NCBI GenBank assembly: GCA_963580285.1
Contig: OY757010.1
Location: forward strand, 150,026,675-150,090,674
Source of the DNA: Lucinisca nassula
Taxonomy: Eukaryota > Mollusca > Bivalvia > Lucinida > Lucinidae
DNA length: 64,000 nt
Direction: 5' to 3'
In this document: piece after piece, positions 53,089 to 63,899 of the stretch
Layout: every line of letters begins with the position of its first letter
Position numbering within the stretch: position 1 is the stretch's first letter
The notes under the pieces: generated by a model
Told to the model about the DNA's origin: nothing
What the model saw: the letters and a program-made list of their open reading frames with translations, nothing else
Database searches by the model: none
Position numbers and translations under genes: made by a program

Positions 53089-53460
53089 CAGTCGAACTTC
53101 AATGGCTCGAACAGTTTTGGGGGCATGAGAATTTGTGATAGACAAGGGTAGTTCTAGCCATTGAGGGTTAATCAGTACACAAAGTAACAAGCATAATCGG
53201 GATGAATAAGGGCAACCTGTTAGATTTTCTATAAATAAAATCATGTTTTGTGTACTCATTAGAATCGCCTCGATGAGGCGATTCTAATGATTACACATAA
53301 CATTGCTTTTCGAGAAAAAATATGGCAAATCAAACTGAATCATTCCTTAATATTTTACCTGAAGCTATGGTAAAAGTTGTTTTCCTTGGGGCTCAAGAAC
53401 ATGTTCGAATTGGGCGTGGTCAGTGAGCTATCGGTGTTCGAATCACTGAAGTTACACTAT
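53089..53460 (+). mobile_element. CAGTCGAAC-ended MITE containing the palindrome core
   Basis: CAGTCGAACTTCAATGGCTC start. The right end is degraded (TCACTGAAGTTACACTATG). Core TACTCATTAGAATCGCCTCG and GCGATTCTAATGATTACAC. Confidence 0.85.
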
Positions 53461-53481
53461 GTAACTTCCTTCTGTATAATG

Positions 53482-53646
53482 TTAGAAGCCTCCGTCGTGT
53501 AGTGGTTACGCTACTCGCCTTGTAAACCAGGGATCGCAGGATCGATCCCGGGCTTCTCCAGACTTTCGGATGAGTCTTTAAACCAAGGTCCAGTCTCCGT
53601 ATGACCTTAGCTGTTGGTGGGACGTAAAATTCGGACATTCACTCAG
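53482..53646 (+). mobile_element. tRNA-derived SINE (CCTCCGTGGTG family)
   Basis: Flanked by the 11-base duplication TCTGTATAATG at 53471 and 53647. Head and tail match the 38905 copy. It sits beside the right end of a CAGTCGAAC MITE. Confidence 0.92.
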
Positions 53647-53965
53647 TCTGTATAATGCTGTGAAGCGTTTCAACACACTGGCTCTTTATTAAACCCTTTT
53701 AGATGTTTGTAAACGACCTACAATTGCAATTGCAGGAAGGACTCGGTAACAAAAACCCCGAACAGGAAGTTCTCATCTTTACTTCAGGATAAATTCATAT
53801 TGTTTTTTTTTTAAATGTCCCAGCTGGAGGAAAGTTGGTGCTCAGTAACAAGATGTGTTCATGCATTAATCATTAGAGATGTCAAATTCCATAATTTAGC
53901 AATATAATTGCTTTGATGTTTTACCTGATCGTGGCAAGGGCGAACATGTATCATTTGGTAATGTG

Positions 53966-54029
53966 CGCCCAGCGAAGACTCAGATCAGCCTGCGCAGGGC
54001 GCAGGCTGATCTGAGTCTTCGCTGGGCAA
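53966..54029 (+). repeat. Foldback hairpin GCCCAGCGAAGACTCAGATC
   Basis: Nearly perfect palindrome of about 30 bases per arm centred on CTGCGCAGGGCGCAGG. Confidence 0.87.
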
Positions 54030-54284
54030 TATACGGATGGCTTCGGTCGGGGGAAGCTTCATTAGGAAGGGTAAGGCTGTATTCTGGCCGATTGCGTATG
54101 AAGGCTGATTGGAGTCTACATTGGGCGCAGATGTCGGAAGTTACATTTTCGCTGGTCACGGCTCATATAATAAATATTGAATGTTGCCTAGCGCTAATTT
54201 CTGTGTAACAGACTCCAAAATGTTTTGAAATAGATAACCACTGTAATTATTGCCATAGGACTGGCTGGTCTTATGTGAAACTGG

Positions 54285-54795
54285 GGTTTAAAGGGAATGG
54301 ATACAGAATCAGGGAATGTAACTCTTTCAAAATGTTTTGTCGCCCTTGTCAATCGGGGACTGTGGAAACCTCCATGGTTTTGTGGTTATGCTACTCGCCT
54401 CACAAGCCAGGGGTCGTAGGTTCAACCCTGGGCTTCTTCAGAAATTCGGATGGGTCTTTAAACCGAGGTATCGTCTCTGTATGACCTTAGATGTTGATGG
54501 GACGTAAAACTCAGACACACACACACAATCAGGAATTGCGCTTAGACGTACGAATATGCCCAGGTTTGCTTTTGTTTGATCTGAGTTTGCGTTTTTCTCA
54601 TAGTGGAAAAATTGCCCCTGATTGCCACGTAGTTTTGTATAATTTGAAACCCTCTCAAAATAGATCTTCTCTTCAAGGAAAGAATTTGGTCCACAGAATT
54701 AAATTCTTTCCATAAAGAGTAGATCCCTAACAGAAACAAACTATTTGTGGAGGAGTTGGTTTCACTGAAGGTCTATCCATTCTCTTTACGTTCTA
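54285..54795 (+). mobile_element. AAGGAAAGAATTTG foldback MITE split by a SINE
   Basis: The left end GGGTTTAAAGGGAATGGATA is at 54284. The hairpin (54670-54722) and right end GAAGGTCTATCCATTCTCTT follow after the SINE at 54367-54530. Confidence 0.65.
54367..54530 (+). mobile_element. tRNA-derived SINE (CCTCCGTGGTG family), diverged
   Basis: AACCTCCATGGTTTTGTGGT head, GGTTCAACCCTGGG B-box region, GATGGGACGTAAAACTCAGA tail then (CA)n. It is older than the 38905 copy by its divergence, and no clear duplication remains. Confidence 0.85.
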
Positions 54796-55027
54796 AATGG
54801 CGATTGCATTTTTGTTTTGCATTTGTGTTGTCTTGTTTATGTAATCATTGCAATGTACATTGTACTGGTAATGAAAAACGACAGAACCCAGGTAAGGTTC
54901 TGGGTTCATGGGTGCTAAGACGCAAAAGAACCCGACACTAACATCCTTTTTACCACAAATTACGTTTACAAATCTATGTAAGGAATACCCTCATAAACCA
55001 AACTTGATACACAGAAATAGGTGTTCA

Positions 55028-55307
55028 TTACGAAAACATTCCTATACAAATACATTGTAACCTTTATCGCAGAAAAAAAAAGAAAATTTTAAGATGAAAA
55101 ATTGTGATATTTTTCTTATTTCTGCTCAAACTATAGATTGTTGGTGCTCTTTAGAACCGCCTCATCGAGGCGGTTCTAACGAGTACCCACAATCTATATT
55201 TTAAAGCAGAAATAAGAAAAATAAGGTTTACCCCTGCAAACCCCAGTTTTACTATATAAAAGTTGGATTCAAGGGGGTCAAAATTATATCGGTGTGTTTT
55301 CGTGATG
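55028..55307 (+). mobile_element. Palindrome-core MITE, CGAAAACACGCC ends
   Basis: Start TTACGAAAACATTCCTATAC, end TCGGTGTGTTTTCGTGAT. Core CTTTAGAACCGCCTCATCGA with a paired right arm GAGGCGGTTCTAACGAG. Confidence 0.88.
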
Positions 55308-55309
55308 GC

Positions 55310-55430
55310 ATCATTTTTCCTTATTTTTGGCTCTAAACAGAGATTGTTAGTACCCGTTAGAAACGCCTCAAAGACAAGATTGTAACGAGCACTCACAATC
55401 TATGTTTAGACATTTTATCAGGAAAATATG
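55310..55430 (+). repeat. Palindrome core copy, decayed
   Basis: GTACCCGTTAGAAACGCCTC and TGTAACGAGCACTCACAATC. Confidence 0.65.
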
Positions 55431-55733
55431 GCAAAGTTTCATAAAAAATCTCATTCAGTGCCATGAAAGATAGCGACTTTTGATATTGGTATGGAATTCA
55501 GATGAGATGAACCCTAAATCTGGACTTCTGATTATAGGTGTGTTACAACGCATAATGTAGTAATGTAGTAATTTCTTCATTTTGATTTTTTTTACTACAT
55601 TATGCGTTGGCATAGTCGACGCGAAATGAAGTAAAAAAATTATTTCATTTCGCGTTGATATGCACCATATCGACGCATAATGAAGTAATGATGGTAGAAC
55701 ATAGCTGTCTTCGAAAAGACTTAGGAAGCAATA

Positions 55734-55938
55734 CAGTTAAATTCCTACAATTTAGACCACATTTGAGACGGTTCAAAAGTGGTCTTTAAGACCACAGTTG
55801 AACAGTCCAAAAGACGGTCTTCCACAAAAGCACACTGAAGGTCAAAATCACAAAGAAAATGTAGCTTTAACCTTCCAAATATGCTTTAAAAACAAAATTT
55901 GTATTAATTTTAGGTGGTCTTAATAGTGGAATTTCATT
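55734..55938 (-). mobile_element. pogo/Tc1-type MITE nested in the CAACGCATAATG MITE
   Basis: CAGTTAAATTCCTAC start, AGTGGAATTTCATTG end. Hairpin TTCAAAAGTGGTCTTTAAGA. Confidence 0.8.
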
Positions 55939-56107
55939 GTATTTGATTAAGCCAGTAGAATTAAAATCGTACGCCTTGCGCTATTTTGGTCTCATGCCTG
56001 ATGTCTTTCCCTCATTTGTGTTTTAAGGCTCAACACAGCAGACAGACAGACAGACAGACAGAATGGACAAAAACTATATACCCCCTTGCATACTTCGTAT
56101 GCCGGGG

Positions 56108-56390
56108 GTATAAATAGATGGGCTGCACGATGCTTCCACGCAGAGCTGATACCGCCCGTACATGAGTCCTCGTAATCTGCTTAGAAGGTCTAAGCCTGTC
56201 CAGGAAAACTGCTGCGAGTCGGCCTATCTATGCATATAAACCCTATTGCTTTTAATTGGACGGCAGCGATTGAGATGTCATTTCATCTCAATATCGGGTA
56301 AAAGTCCCATAAAATTTGAAGCAATGTCTCCAAAATGACCTAAATAGTCTTGACGGGAACGTTAAACCTCAAATCAAACAAACAAACTGT
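56108..56390 (+). mobile_element. Headless SINE nested in the CAACGCATAATG MITE
   Basis: ATAGATGGGCTGCACGATGC to GGGAACGTTAAACCTCAAAT with CAAACAAAC. Confidence 0.86.
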
Positions 56391-56708
56391 TGACGCATAA
56401 TGAAGTAAAATTAAATATGCCACCCATCGCCGCAAAATGAAATAATTCTTTCATTTTGCTCAAACCTCTTAGTATCGACGCATAATGAAGTAAAAACGAC
56501 ATTTTATTTCATTTCGCGTCGACTATGCCAACGCATAATGTAGTAAAAATTTCAAAATGAAGAAATTACTACATTACTACATTATGCGTTGTATCATAGG
56601 TGTCCTTTTCTCTTGTTTATTTATTGACTTTTTTTATCAAAATGGTGACATTTTGTGAGAAATCCATCGTAAAAGTACGGGACCCGGGAAAGGATATGCA
56701 GTTTTAAT

Positions 56709-57219
56709 TTTAATATGTTGTGCGAACAAGATATTAAGTTGTGCTAACAAGATATTATCTTGTGCGCACAAGATAATATGTGGTGTGCAGACAACATAAT
56801 ATATCTTGTCCGGACAACAGTTAATAGCTTGTGCGCACAAGGTATTCTCTTGTTTTGCACAACATAGATCTTGTGCGGACAACATACGGTAATATCTTAT
56901 GTGTCTGATTAAATTGTGTGAACAAGATATGTTGTGCGAACAAGATATTTTGTGCAAACAAGATAATAACTTGTGCGCACAAGATATTATCATGTGCACA
57001 CAATATGTTATATTGTGCGAACAAGATATTATGTAGTCTACACAAGATCTATATAATGTAGATAATATGTTGTGCGCACAAGATATTTAGTTGTGCAAAC
57101 AAGATATTATCTTGTGCAGACAAGATAATAACTTGTGCGCACAAGAAATTACGTTGTTCCCACAAGATATTATCTTGTTCTCACAAGATATTATCTTGTT
57201 CGCATAACATATTAAAATA
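56709..57219 (+). repeat. CAAGATATTATCTTG palindromic array with inverted ends
   Basis: About 18 hairpin units of roughly 28 bases built from AACAAGATATTATCTTGTGC. The outermost bases TTTTAATATGTTGTGCGAAC and TTCGCATAACATATTAAAA are complementary. Confidence 0.87.
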
Positions 57220-57469
57220 AATTGCATGTCCATTCTAGGGTTCCGTATCAAAGTGACTATTTTATTCCTTTTTCTTTTTGTTTTGTTTCTTAAATCAAAT
57301 TGTACAGGTTGTTTGTTTTGTTTTGTCACCTGTATATCATAATATACACATGTTTGTTTTGTTTAGTTTTTACAATTGTTATTTGTATTTATCATTCAGT
57401 GTCAATACATCTTAAGAAACCAGTTTATTTGTTCAATTTTTTTTAAACCCCACTTTAACTTTTCAAATA

Positions 57470-57745
57470 TGTTTTTCCGGGAAATGGATATACCGAGCAT
57501 ACTTCCATTATATTTTAAAAGGGAGACAACTTTTGGGACTTTGCTTTACTTAAACATGAGTGCCTCTGGAAAAGCGGTCCGTTCTAAAAGTAAAGAATTT
57601 GCCCTACCGGGTCAACTCTTAAAGGAAAGAATTTGCTCCTATGGAGCAAATTCTTTCCTTTAAGCGTAGACCTCTGTGCATAAGGACATTACAAAAATTT
57701 TGAAGGAGTCACCTCTTCTGAAGGTGAACCCATTCCCCTTAAACG
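57470..57745 (+). mobile_element. AAGGAAAGAATTTG foldback MITE, longest copy
   Basis: GGAAATGGATATACC on the left, GGTGAACCCATTCCCCTTAA on the right. Hairpin TTAAAGGAAAGAATTTGCTC / GAGCAAATTCTTTCCTTTAA. Confidence 0.78.
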
Positions 57746-57771
57746 AAATGAATTCCCTGGTAAATTTCCCG

Positions 57772-57980
57772 CTTGGGCCTCTACGGCCTAATGGGTAAGA
57801 GTGCTGACTTAATCTTAAGATCTCTTTGCGCTGTGGGTTCGAGCCTGGGTCAGAACACATGTGGGACGCCAAGTTCTGTAACAGAAGATCATGTGGTTTT
57901 TCTCCGGGTACTCCGTTTTCGCCCACCTCTGATAAGCGATCTCGAAATAAATTAACTAATTTGAAAAGGCCCTTAAACAA
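57772..57980 (+). mobile_element. tRNA-derived SINE (GGGCCTCTACGG family)
   Basis: tRNA-like head GGGCCTCTACGGCCTAATGG with B-box GTGGGTTCGAGCC. Body includes TTTTCTCCGGGTACTCCG and the tail is GAAAAGGCCCTTAAACAAG. Confidence 0.8.
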
Positions 57981-58143
57981 GTAAAATCCCATTCAGACGG
58001 ACACAACCAAATCTTAGACTCAACGGATTTTGTTGGAAACCAGGGTTTGCCCAGTTTCCGCTGTTACCCGTTGGCCAAAGGGTTTTGATTTCACACTCTG
58101 CACCCAATTGGTTTTCTTTTCCATTGACTAAATTAACCCTTAA

Positions 58144-58348
58144 CCCTTGTCCTGCTGAGCCCGGATATGCCTTTTCTTTGAAACAATGTAGATCCAGATC
58201 AGATGGCTTCTGAAGAAGCCATCTGATCAGGATCTTCATTGTTTGCCATCCAGTTTATAAATTTATTGCAATAATTTGCATCAAGTAATCTGATTGGCTG
58301 ATAATCAGTAGTGGGTGTGACATATTTAAATATTCAGCAGGACAAGGG
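58144..58348 (+). mobile_element. piggyBac-type MITE, 205 bp, well preserved
   Basis: TTAA target duplication, terminal repeats CCCTTGTCCTGCTGA / TCAGCAGGACAAGGG, and core hairpin AGATCAGATGGCTTC with its complement. CCCT...AGGG ends with TTAA sites are the piggyBac signature. Confidence 0.93.
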
Positions 58349-58353
58349 TTAAG

Positions 58354-58828
58354 ATTCCACCAAAAACTGCATCTGAAAATAATGTCTGCATATGTCGTTT
58401 GTTGCAGGTTCTTGCAAACTTTTCAAACATATTCTTTGCATAAGGCAAACAGTGTGGATCCTGATCTAGGCACACACTGTTTGTCAAATGACTTGTTCAG
58501 TAAATTCAACACAGACGACAAGTGTTGTGATTTGCATCTTCTGGGTTAGTAGTGTTGACTGAACCGGTTAACTTTAAAACCAAAATTTTGGTTAGGTTTG
58601 GTTTGCCGGTAGGTTAATCAGTGCAGTCAGAGAGTGGGACAGAATTTTCCAACACCGCTAAACATGGAGCAGTCTCATAGGTAGGAATATAAGAATCTTG
58701 CATGGGTGTAAGGGGTGGATGGAAAAATCCGTCCCAAGGGTCACTCTCCGGCATCAAGAGGCTTGCCGAGTGATGCCCGACATTGATCCCGAGGGACGGA
58801 TTTTTCTATTCATCTCACTCCCATGTAG
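58354..58828. other. Stretch with a short foldback
   Basis: GCAAACAGTGTGGATCCTGATC (58447) is a decayed GACCC-type hairpin half. ATCCGTCCC...GGGACGGAT (58728-58803) is a ~75-base imperfect foldback. Confidence 0.5.
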
Positions 58829-59035
58829 GACTAATACCCGACATTGAGATGAAATAACATCTCAAGCCCTGCCGCCCAATGAAACCAGCAGGGTTTATAA
58901 GCATGGACTTTCCGGCTCGCACCGGCTTAGATCCTTTAAGCGGTTTACCAGTACTCATGTGCGGTCGGTTTCAGTTCTGCAAGGAAGCAACTTCATGCGA
59001 CCCATCTATTTCTTCAAGCCCCGATGGCCGGAAGC
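58829..59035 (-). mobile_element. Headless SINE 5' part
   Basis: TACCCGACATTGAGATGAAA to CCCCGATGGCCGGAAG on the + text, with the TTGCCTGGGCAGG segment deleted. Confidence 0.78.
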
Positions 59036-59133
59036 TGAATATTGTGAACGTCTTCAAAAATATAATAGGCCTACAGTTATACTATGACCAAAAGTCAAAA
59101 CACGGCTTCGGTAGTTTTCTCACCTTCATATAT

Positions 59134-59369
59134 GGGCCCCGTCAAGCGATTTTGGTACTTATCGCCTATGCGAGCAGCGAAGGTTCAGGCGAGCCTGCGC
59201 ATCCGTGCAGTCTCGCCAGAACCTTCTCTGCTCGCCTATACAAGCAGTGAATCAAGAGTAACCTTCAGACAGAAAGCCACATCCCTGGCCCCTCTGAATG
59301 GCTGGGCATGCGCAGTTAAAATTTGTCATGACGGAATGCTCGAAGACACAAATTCGCTTGGCGGGGCTC
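59134..59369 (-). mobile_element. GCCCCGTCAAGCG MITE, opposite orientation
   Basis: GGGCCCCGTCAAGCGATTTT start and CTTGGCGGGGCTC end, again 236 bases. The flanks CATATATG and AATTATGA also occur at 13165 and 13410, so they may belong to the element. Confidence 0.87.
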
Positions 59370-59414
59370 AATTATGATAAATTATTGACATACATGTAGG
59401 AGTTTTTTTTTTTC

Positions 59415-59853
59415 AGGTTTAACGTCCCATTCAACACTGAATACGTAATTTTGGAGGCGTTGCTTTCAATTTTGTAGGAATTTTACCCGACATTGAGATT
59501 AAATGACATCTCAAGCCCTGTCGCCTAATGAAACCAATATGGTTTATAAGCATATGGACGGTCTGACTCGCACCGCTTTGCCAATTGGCCATTTTGTGGG
59601 AAAGTAACTGTTCTTTTGGCTTTCCGCTATTGATGTTTCCATTAGGGTTTGTTGTTTCATGCTCGTGTTTCTTTCCCTTTGGTGTCTCTGATTGGAGCTG
59701 TGGGTTAATTGTATCGATTCCTGATCATTGCCTTCACTTCTATAGTTTTAAATCCTTCAAGCGGTTTACCAGTACTCGTTTGCGGTCAGATTCAGCTGTG
59801 CGTGGAAGCATCGTGCAACCCATCTATTTCTTCAAGCCCCGATGGGCGGAGGT
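59415..59853 (-). mobile_element. Headless SINE split by a GTGGGAAAGTAACTG repeat
   Basis: The 3' half is 59415-59582 and the 5' half is about 59755-59853 on the + text. The 59584-59750 segment between them matches the retroelement block parts near 9975, 36310 and 39740. Confidence 0.75.
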
Positions 59854-60023
59854 CGACATGAAGGATTTCCATAATGTCAGCCATGCATATGTTGTTTGAT
59901 CAAGTGAAGAACCAGTAAACAGATAGATACCTTGACAAAATTTGTATTCAGTAAAACCATTTACGCCTGGTAGACTCATAAATATGCAGATTATGCACTC
60001 AAAATCCTTACGTGAATTTAGGA

Positions 60024-60262
60024 AGGTGAATTTGGTGTGATTTTCGTTTTTCGTTTTTCGATATTCATTTTCAGGTGAAGTTGGTTTGATTTTCGTTTTT
60101 CGTTTTTCGATATTCATTTTCAGGTGAAGTTGGTTTGATTTTCGTTTTTCATTTTTCGATATTCATTTTCAGGTGAAGTTAGTTTGATTTTCGTTTTTCG
60201 TTTTTCGATATTCATTTGCAGGGGAATTTGTTTTGATTTTCGTTTTTCGTTTTTCGATATTC
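60024..60262 (+). repeat. 49-bp tandem array, outer left arm of the large inverted repeat
   Basis: Starts at 60024, 60073, 60122, 60171 and 60220. Each unit is AGGTGAAGTTGGTTTGATTT then TCGTTTTTCGTTTTTCGATA and TTCATTTTC. Confidence 0.93.
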
Positions 60263-62124
60263 GAATTGAGGCCGAATATCGTATTTTGACATTCAAAATC
60301 CTAGTTTGACATTCGATTTGGCGAAGAAAATCGTAGTTTGACATTCAAAATCCTAGTTTGACATTCGATTTGGCGAAGAAAATCGTAGTTTGACATTCAA
60401 AATCCTAGTTTGACATTCGATTTGGCGCTGAATATCGTATTTTGACATTCAAAATCCTAGTTTGACATTCGATTTGGCGAAGAAAATCGTATTTTGACAT
60501 TCAAAATCCTAGTTTGACATTCGATTTGGCGAAGAAAATCGTATTTAGACATTCAAAATCCTAGTTTGACATTCGATTTGGCGAAGAAAATCGTATTTTG
60601 ACATTCAAAATCCTAGTTTGACATTCGATTTGGCGAAGAAAATCGTAGTTTGACATTCAAAATCCTAGTTTGACATTCGATTTGGCGAAGAAAATCGTAT
60701 TTTGACATTCAAAATCCTAGTTTGACATTCGATTTGGCGAAGAAAATCGTATTTTGACATTCAAAATCCTAGTTTGACATTCGATTTGGCGAAGAAAATC
60801 GTATTTTGACATTCAAAATCCTAGTTTGACATTCGATTTGGCGAAGAAAATCGTAGTTTGACATTCAAAATCCTAGTTTGACATTCGATTTGGCGAAGAA
60901 AATCGTAGTTTGACATACAAAATCCTAGTTTGACATTCGATTTGGCGAAGAAAATCGTAGTTTGACATTCAAAATCCTAGTTTGACATTCGATTTGGCGA
61001 AGAAAATCGTAGTTTGACATTCAAAATCCTAGTTTGACATTCGATTTGGCGAAGAAAATCGTAGTTTGACATTCAAAATCCTAGTTTGACATTCGATTTG
61101 GCGAAGAAAATCGTAGTTTGACATTCAAAATCCTAGTTTGACATTCGATTTGGCGAAGAAAATCGTAGTTTGACATTCAAAATCCTAGTTTGACATTCGA
61201 TTTGGCGCTGAATATCGTATTTTGACATTCAAAATCCTAGTTTGACATTCGATATGGCGAAGAAAATCGTATTTTCACATTCCAAATCCTAGTTTGACAT
61301 TCGATTTGGCGAAGAAAATCGTATTTTCACATTCAAAATCCTAGTTTGACATTCGATTTGGCGAAGAAAATCGTAGTTTGACATTCAAAATCCTAGTTTG
61401 ACATTCGATTTGGCGAAGAAAATCGTAGTTTGACATTCAAAATCCTACTTTGACATTCGATTTGGCGAAGAAAATCGTAGTTTGACATTCAAAATCCTAG
61501 TTTGACATTCGATTTGGCGCTGAATATCGTATTTTGACATTCAAAATCCTAGTTTGACATTCGATTTGGCGAAGAAAATCGTATTTTGACATTCAAAATC
61601 CTAGTTTGACATTCGATTTGGCGAAGAAAATCGTAGTTTGACATTCAAAATCCTAGTTTGACATTCGATTTGGCGAAGAAAATCGTAGTTTGACATTCAA
61701 AATCCTAGTTTGGCATTCGATTTGGCGAAGAAAATCGTAGTTTGACATTCAAAATCCTAGTTTGACATTCGATTTGGCGAAGAAAATCGTAGTTTGACAT
61801 TCAAAATCCTAGTTTGACATTCGATTTGGCTCTGAATATCGTATTTTGACATTCAAAATCCTAGTTTGACATTCGATTTGGCGAAGAAAATCGTAGTTTG
61901 ACATTCAAAATCCTAGTTTGACATTCGATTTGGCGAAGAAAATCGTATTTTGACATTCAAAATCCTAGTTTGACATTCGATTTGGCGAAGAAAATCGTAG
62001 TTTGACATTCAAAATCCTAGTTTGACATTCGATTTGGCGAAGAAAATCGTAGTTTGACATTCAAAATCCTAGTTTGACATTCGATTTGGCGAAGAAAATC
62101 GTAGTTTGACATTCAAAATCCCAG
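60263..62124 (+). repeat. 52-bp satellite, left arm, about 36 units
   Basis: Unit GACATTCAAAATCCTAGTTT, GACATTCGATTTGGCGAAGA, AAATCGTAGTTT. Variants are CGTATTTT for CGTAGTTT and GCTGAATATCG for GAAGAAAATCG. Confidence 0.96.
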
Positions 62125-63899
62125 TTCGCCAAATCGAATGTCAAACTAGGATTTTGAATGTCAAACTACGATTTTTTTCGCCAAATCGAATGTCAAACTA
62201 GGATTTTGAATGTCAAAATACGATTTTCTTCACCAAATCGAATGTCAAACTAGGATTTTGAATGTCAAACTACGATTTTCTTCGCCAAATCGAATGTCAA
62301 ACTAGGATTTTGAATGTCAAAATACGATATTCAGCGCCAAATCGAATGTCAAACTAGGATTTTGAATGTCAAACTACGATTTTCTTCGCCAAATCGAATG
62401 TCAAACTAGGATTTTGAATGTCAAACTACGATTTTCTTCGCCAAATCGAATGTCAAACTAGGATTTTGAATGTCAAACTACGATTTTCTTCGCCAAATCG
62501 AATGTCAAACTAGGATTTTGAATGTCAAAATACGATTTTCTTCGCCAAATCGAATGTCAAACTATGATTTTGAATGTCAAAATACGATATTCAGCGCCAA
62601 ATCGAATGTCAAACTAGGATTTTGAATGTCAAACTACGATTTTCTTCGCCAAATCGAATGTCAAACTAGGATTTTGAATGTCAAACTACGATTTTCTTCG
62701 CCAAATCGAATGTCAAACTAGGATTTTGAATGTCAAACTACGATTTTCTTCGCCAAATCGAATGTCAAACTAGGATTTTGAATGTCAAACTACGATTTTC
62801 TTCGCCAAATCGAATGTCAAACTAGGATTTTGAATGTCAAAATACGATTTTCTTCGCCAAATCGAATGTCAAACTAGGATTTTGAATGTCAAAATACGAT
62901 ATTCAGCGCCAAATCGAATGTCAAACTAGGATTTTGAATGTCAAACTACGATTTTCTTCGCCAAATCGAATGTCAAACTAGGATTTTGAATGTCAAACTA
63001 CGATTTTCTTCGCCAAATCGAATGTCAAACTAGGATTTTGAATGTCAAACTACGATTTTCTTCGCCAAATCGAATGTCAAACTAGGATTTTGAATGTCAA
63101 AATACGATTTTCTTCGCCAAATCGAATGTCAAACTAGGATTTTGAATGTCAAAATACGATTTTCTTCGCCAAATCGAATGTCAAACTAGGATTTTGAATG
63201 TCAAAATACGATTTTCTTCGCCAAATCGAATGTCAAACTAGGATTTTGAATGTCAAAATACGATTTTCTTCGCCAAATCGAATGTCAAACTAGGATTTTG
63301 AATGTCAAAATACGATTTTCTTCGCCAAATCGAATGTCAAACTAGGATTTTGAATGTCAAACTACGATTTTCTTCGCCAAATCGAATGTCAAACTAGGAT
63401 TTTGAATGTCAAAATACGATTTTCTTCGCCAAATCGAATGTCAAACTAGGATTTTGAATGTCAAAATACGATTTTCTTCGCCAAATCGAATGTCAAACTA
63501 GGATTTTGAATGTCAAAATACGATATTCAGCGCCAAATCGAATGTCAAACTAGGATTTTGAATGTCAAACTACGATTTTCTTCGCCAAATCGAATGTCAA
63601 ACTAGGATTTTGAATGTCAAACTACGATTTTCTTCGCCAAATCGAATGTCAAACTAGGATTTTGAATGTCAAACTACGATTTTCTTCGCCAAATCGAATG
63701 TCAAACTAGGATTTTGAATGTCAAAATACGATATTCAGTGCCAAATCGAATGTCAAACTAGGATTTTGAATGTCAAAATACGATTTTCTTTGCCAAATCG
63801 AATCTCAAAATAGGATTTTGAATGTCAAAATACGATTTTCTTCGCCAAATCGAATGTCAAACTAGGATTTTGAATGTCAAAATACGATATTCGGCCTCA
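62125..63899 (-). repeat. 52-bp satellite, right arm, inverted, about 34 units
   Basis: Reverse complement of the left arm with no spacer: AAAATCCCAGTT is followed at once by CGCCAAATCG. It carries the same unit variants. Confidence 0.96.

Larger units (their letters stand above)
55546..56591 (+). mobile_element. CAACGCATAATG MITE, 1.05 kb, with two nested insertions
   Basis: TA duplication at both ends. Terminal inverted repeats exceed 100 bases, starting CAACGCATAATGTAGTAATG. A pogo-type MITE (55734) and a headless SINE (56108) are nested inside, so the original was about 550 bases. Confidence 0.87.

Noticed and set aside
59824..60344. Lys/Asn/Glu-rich minus-strand frames
   Set aside because: Translation of the 49-bp TTTCG tandem array.
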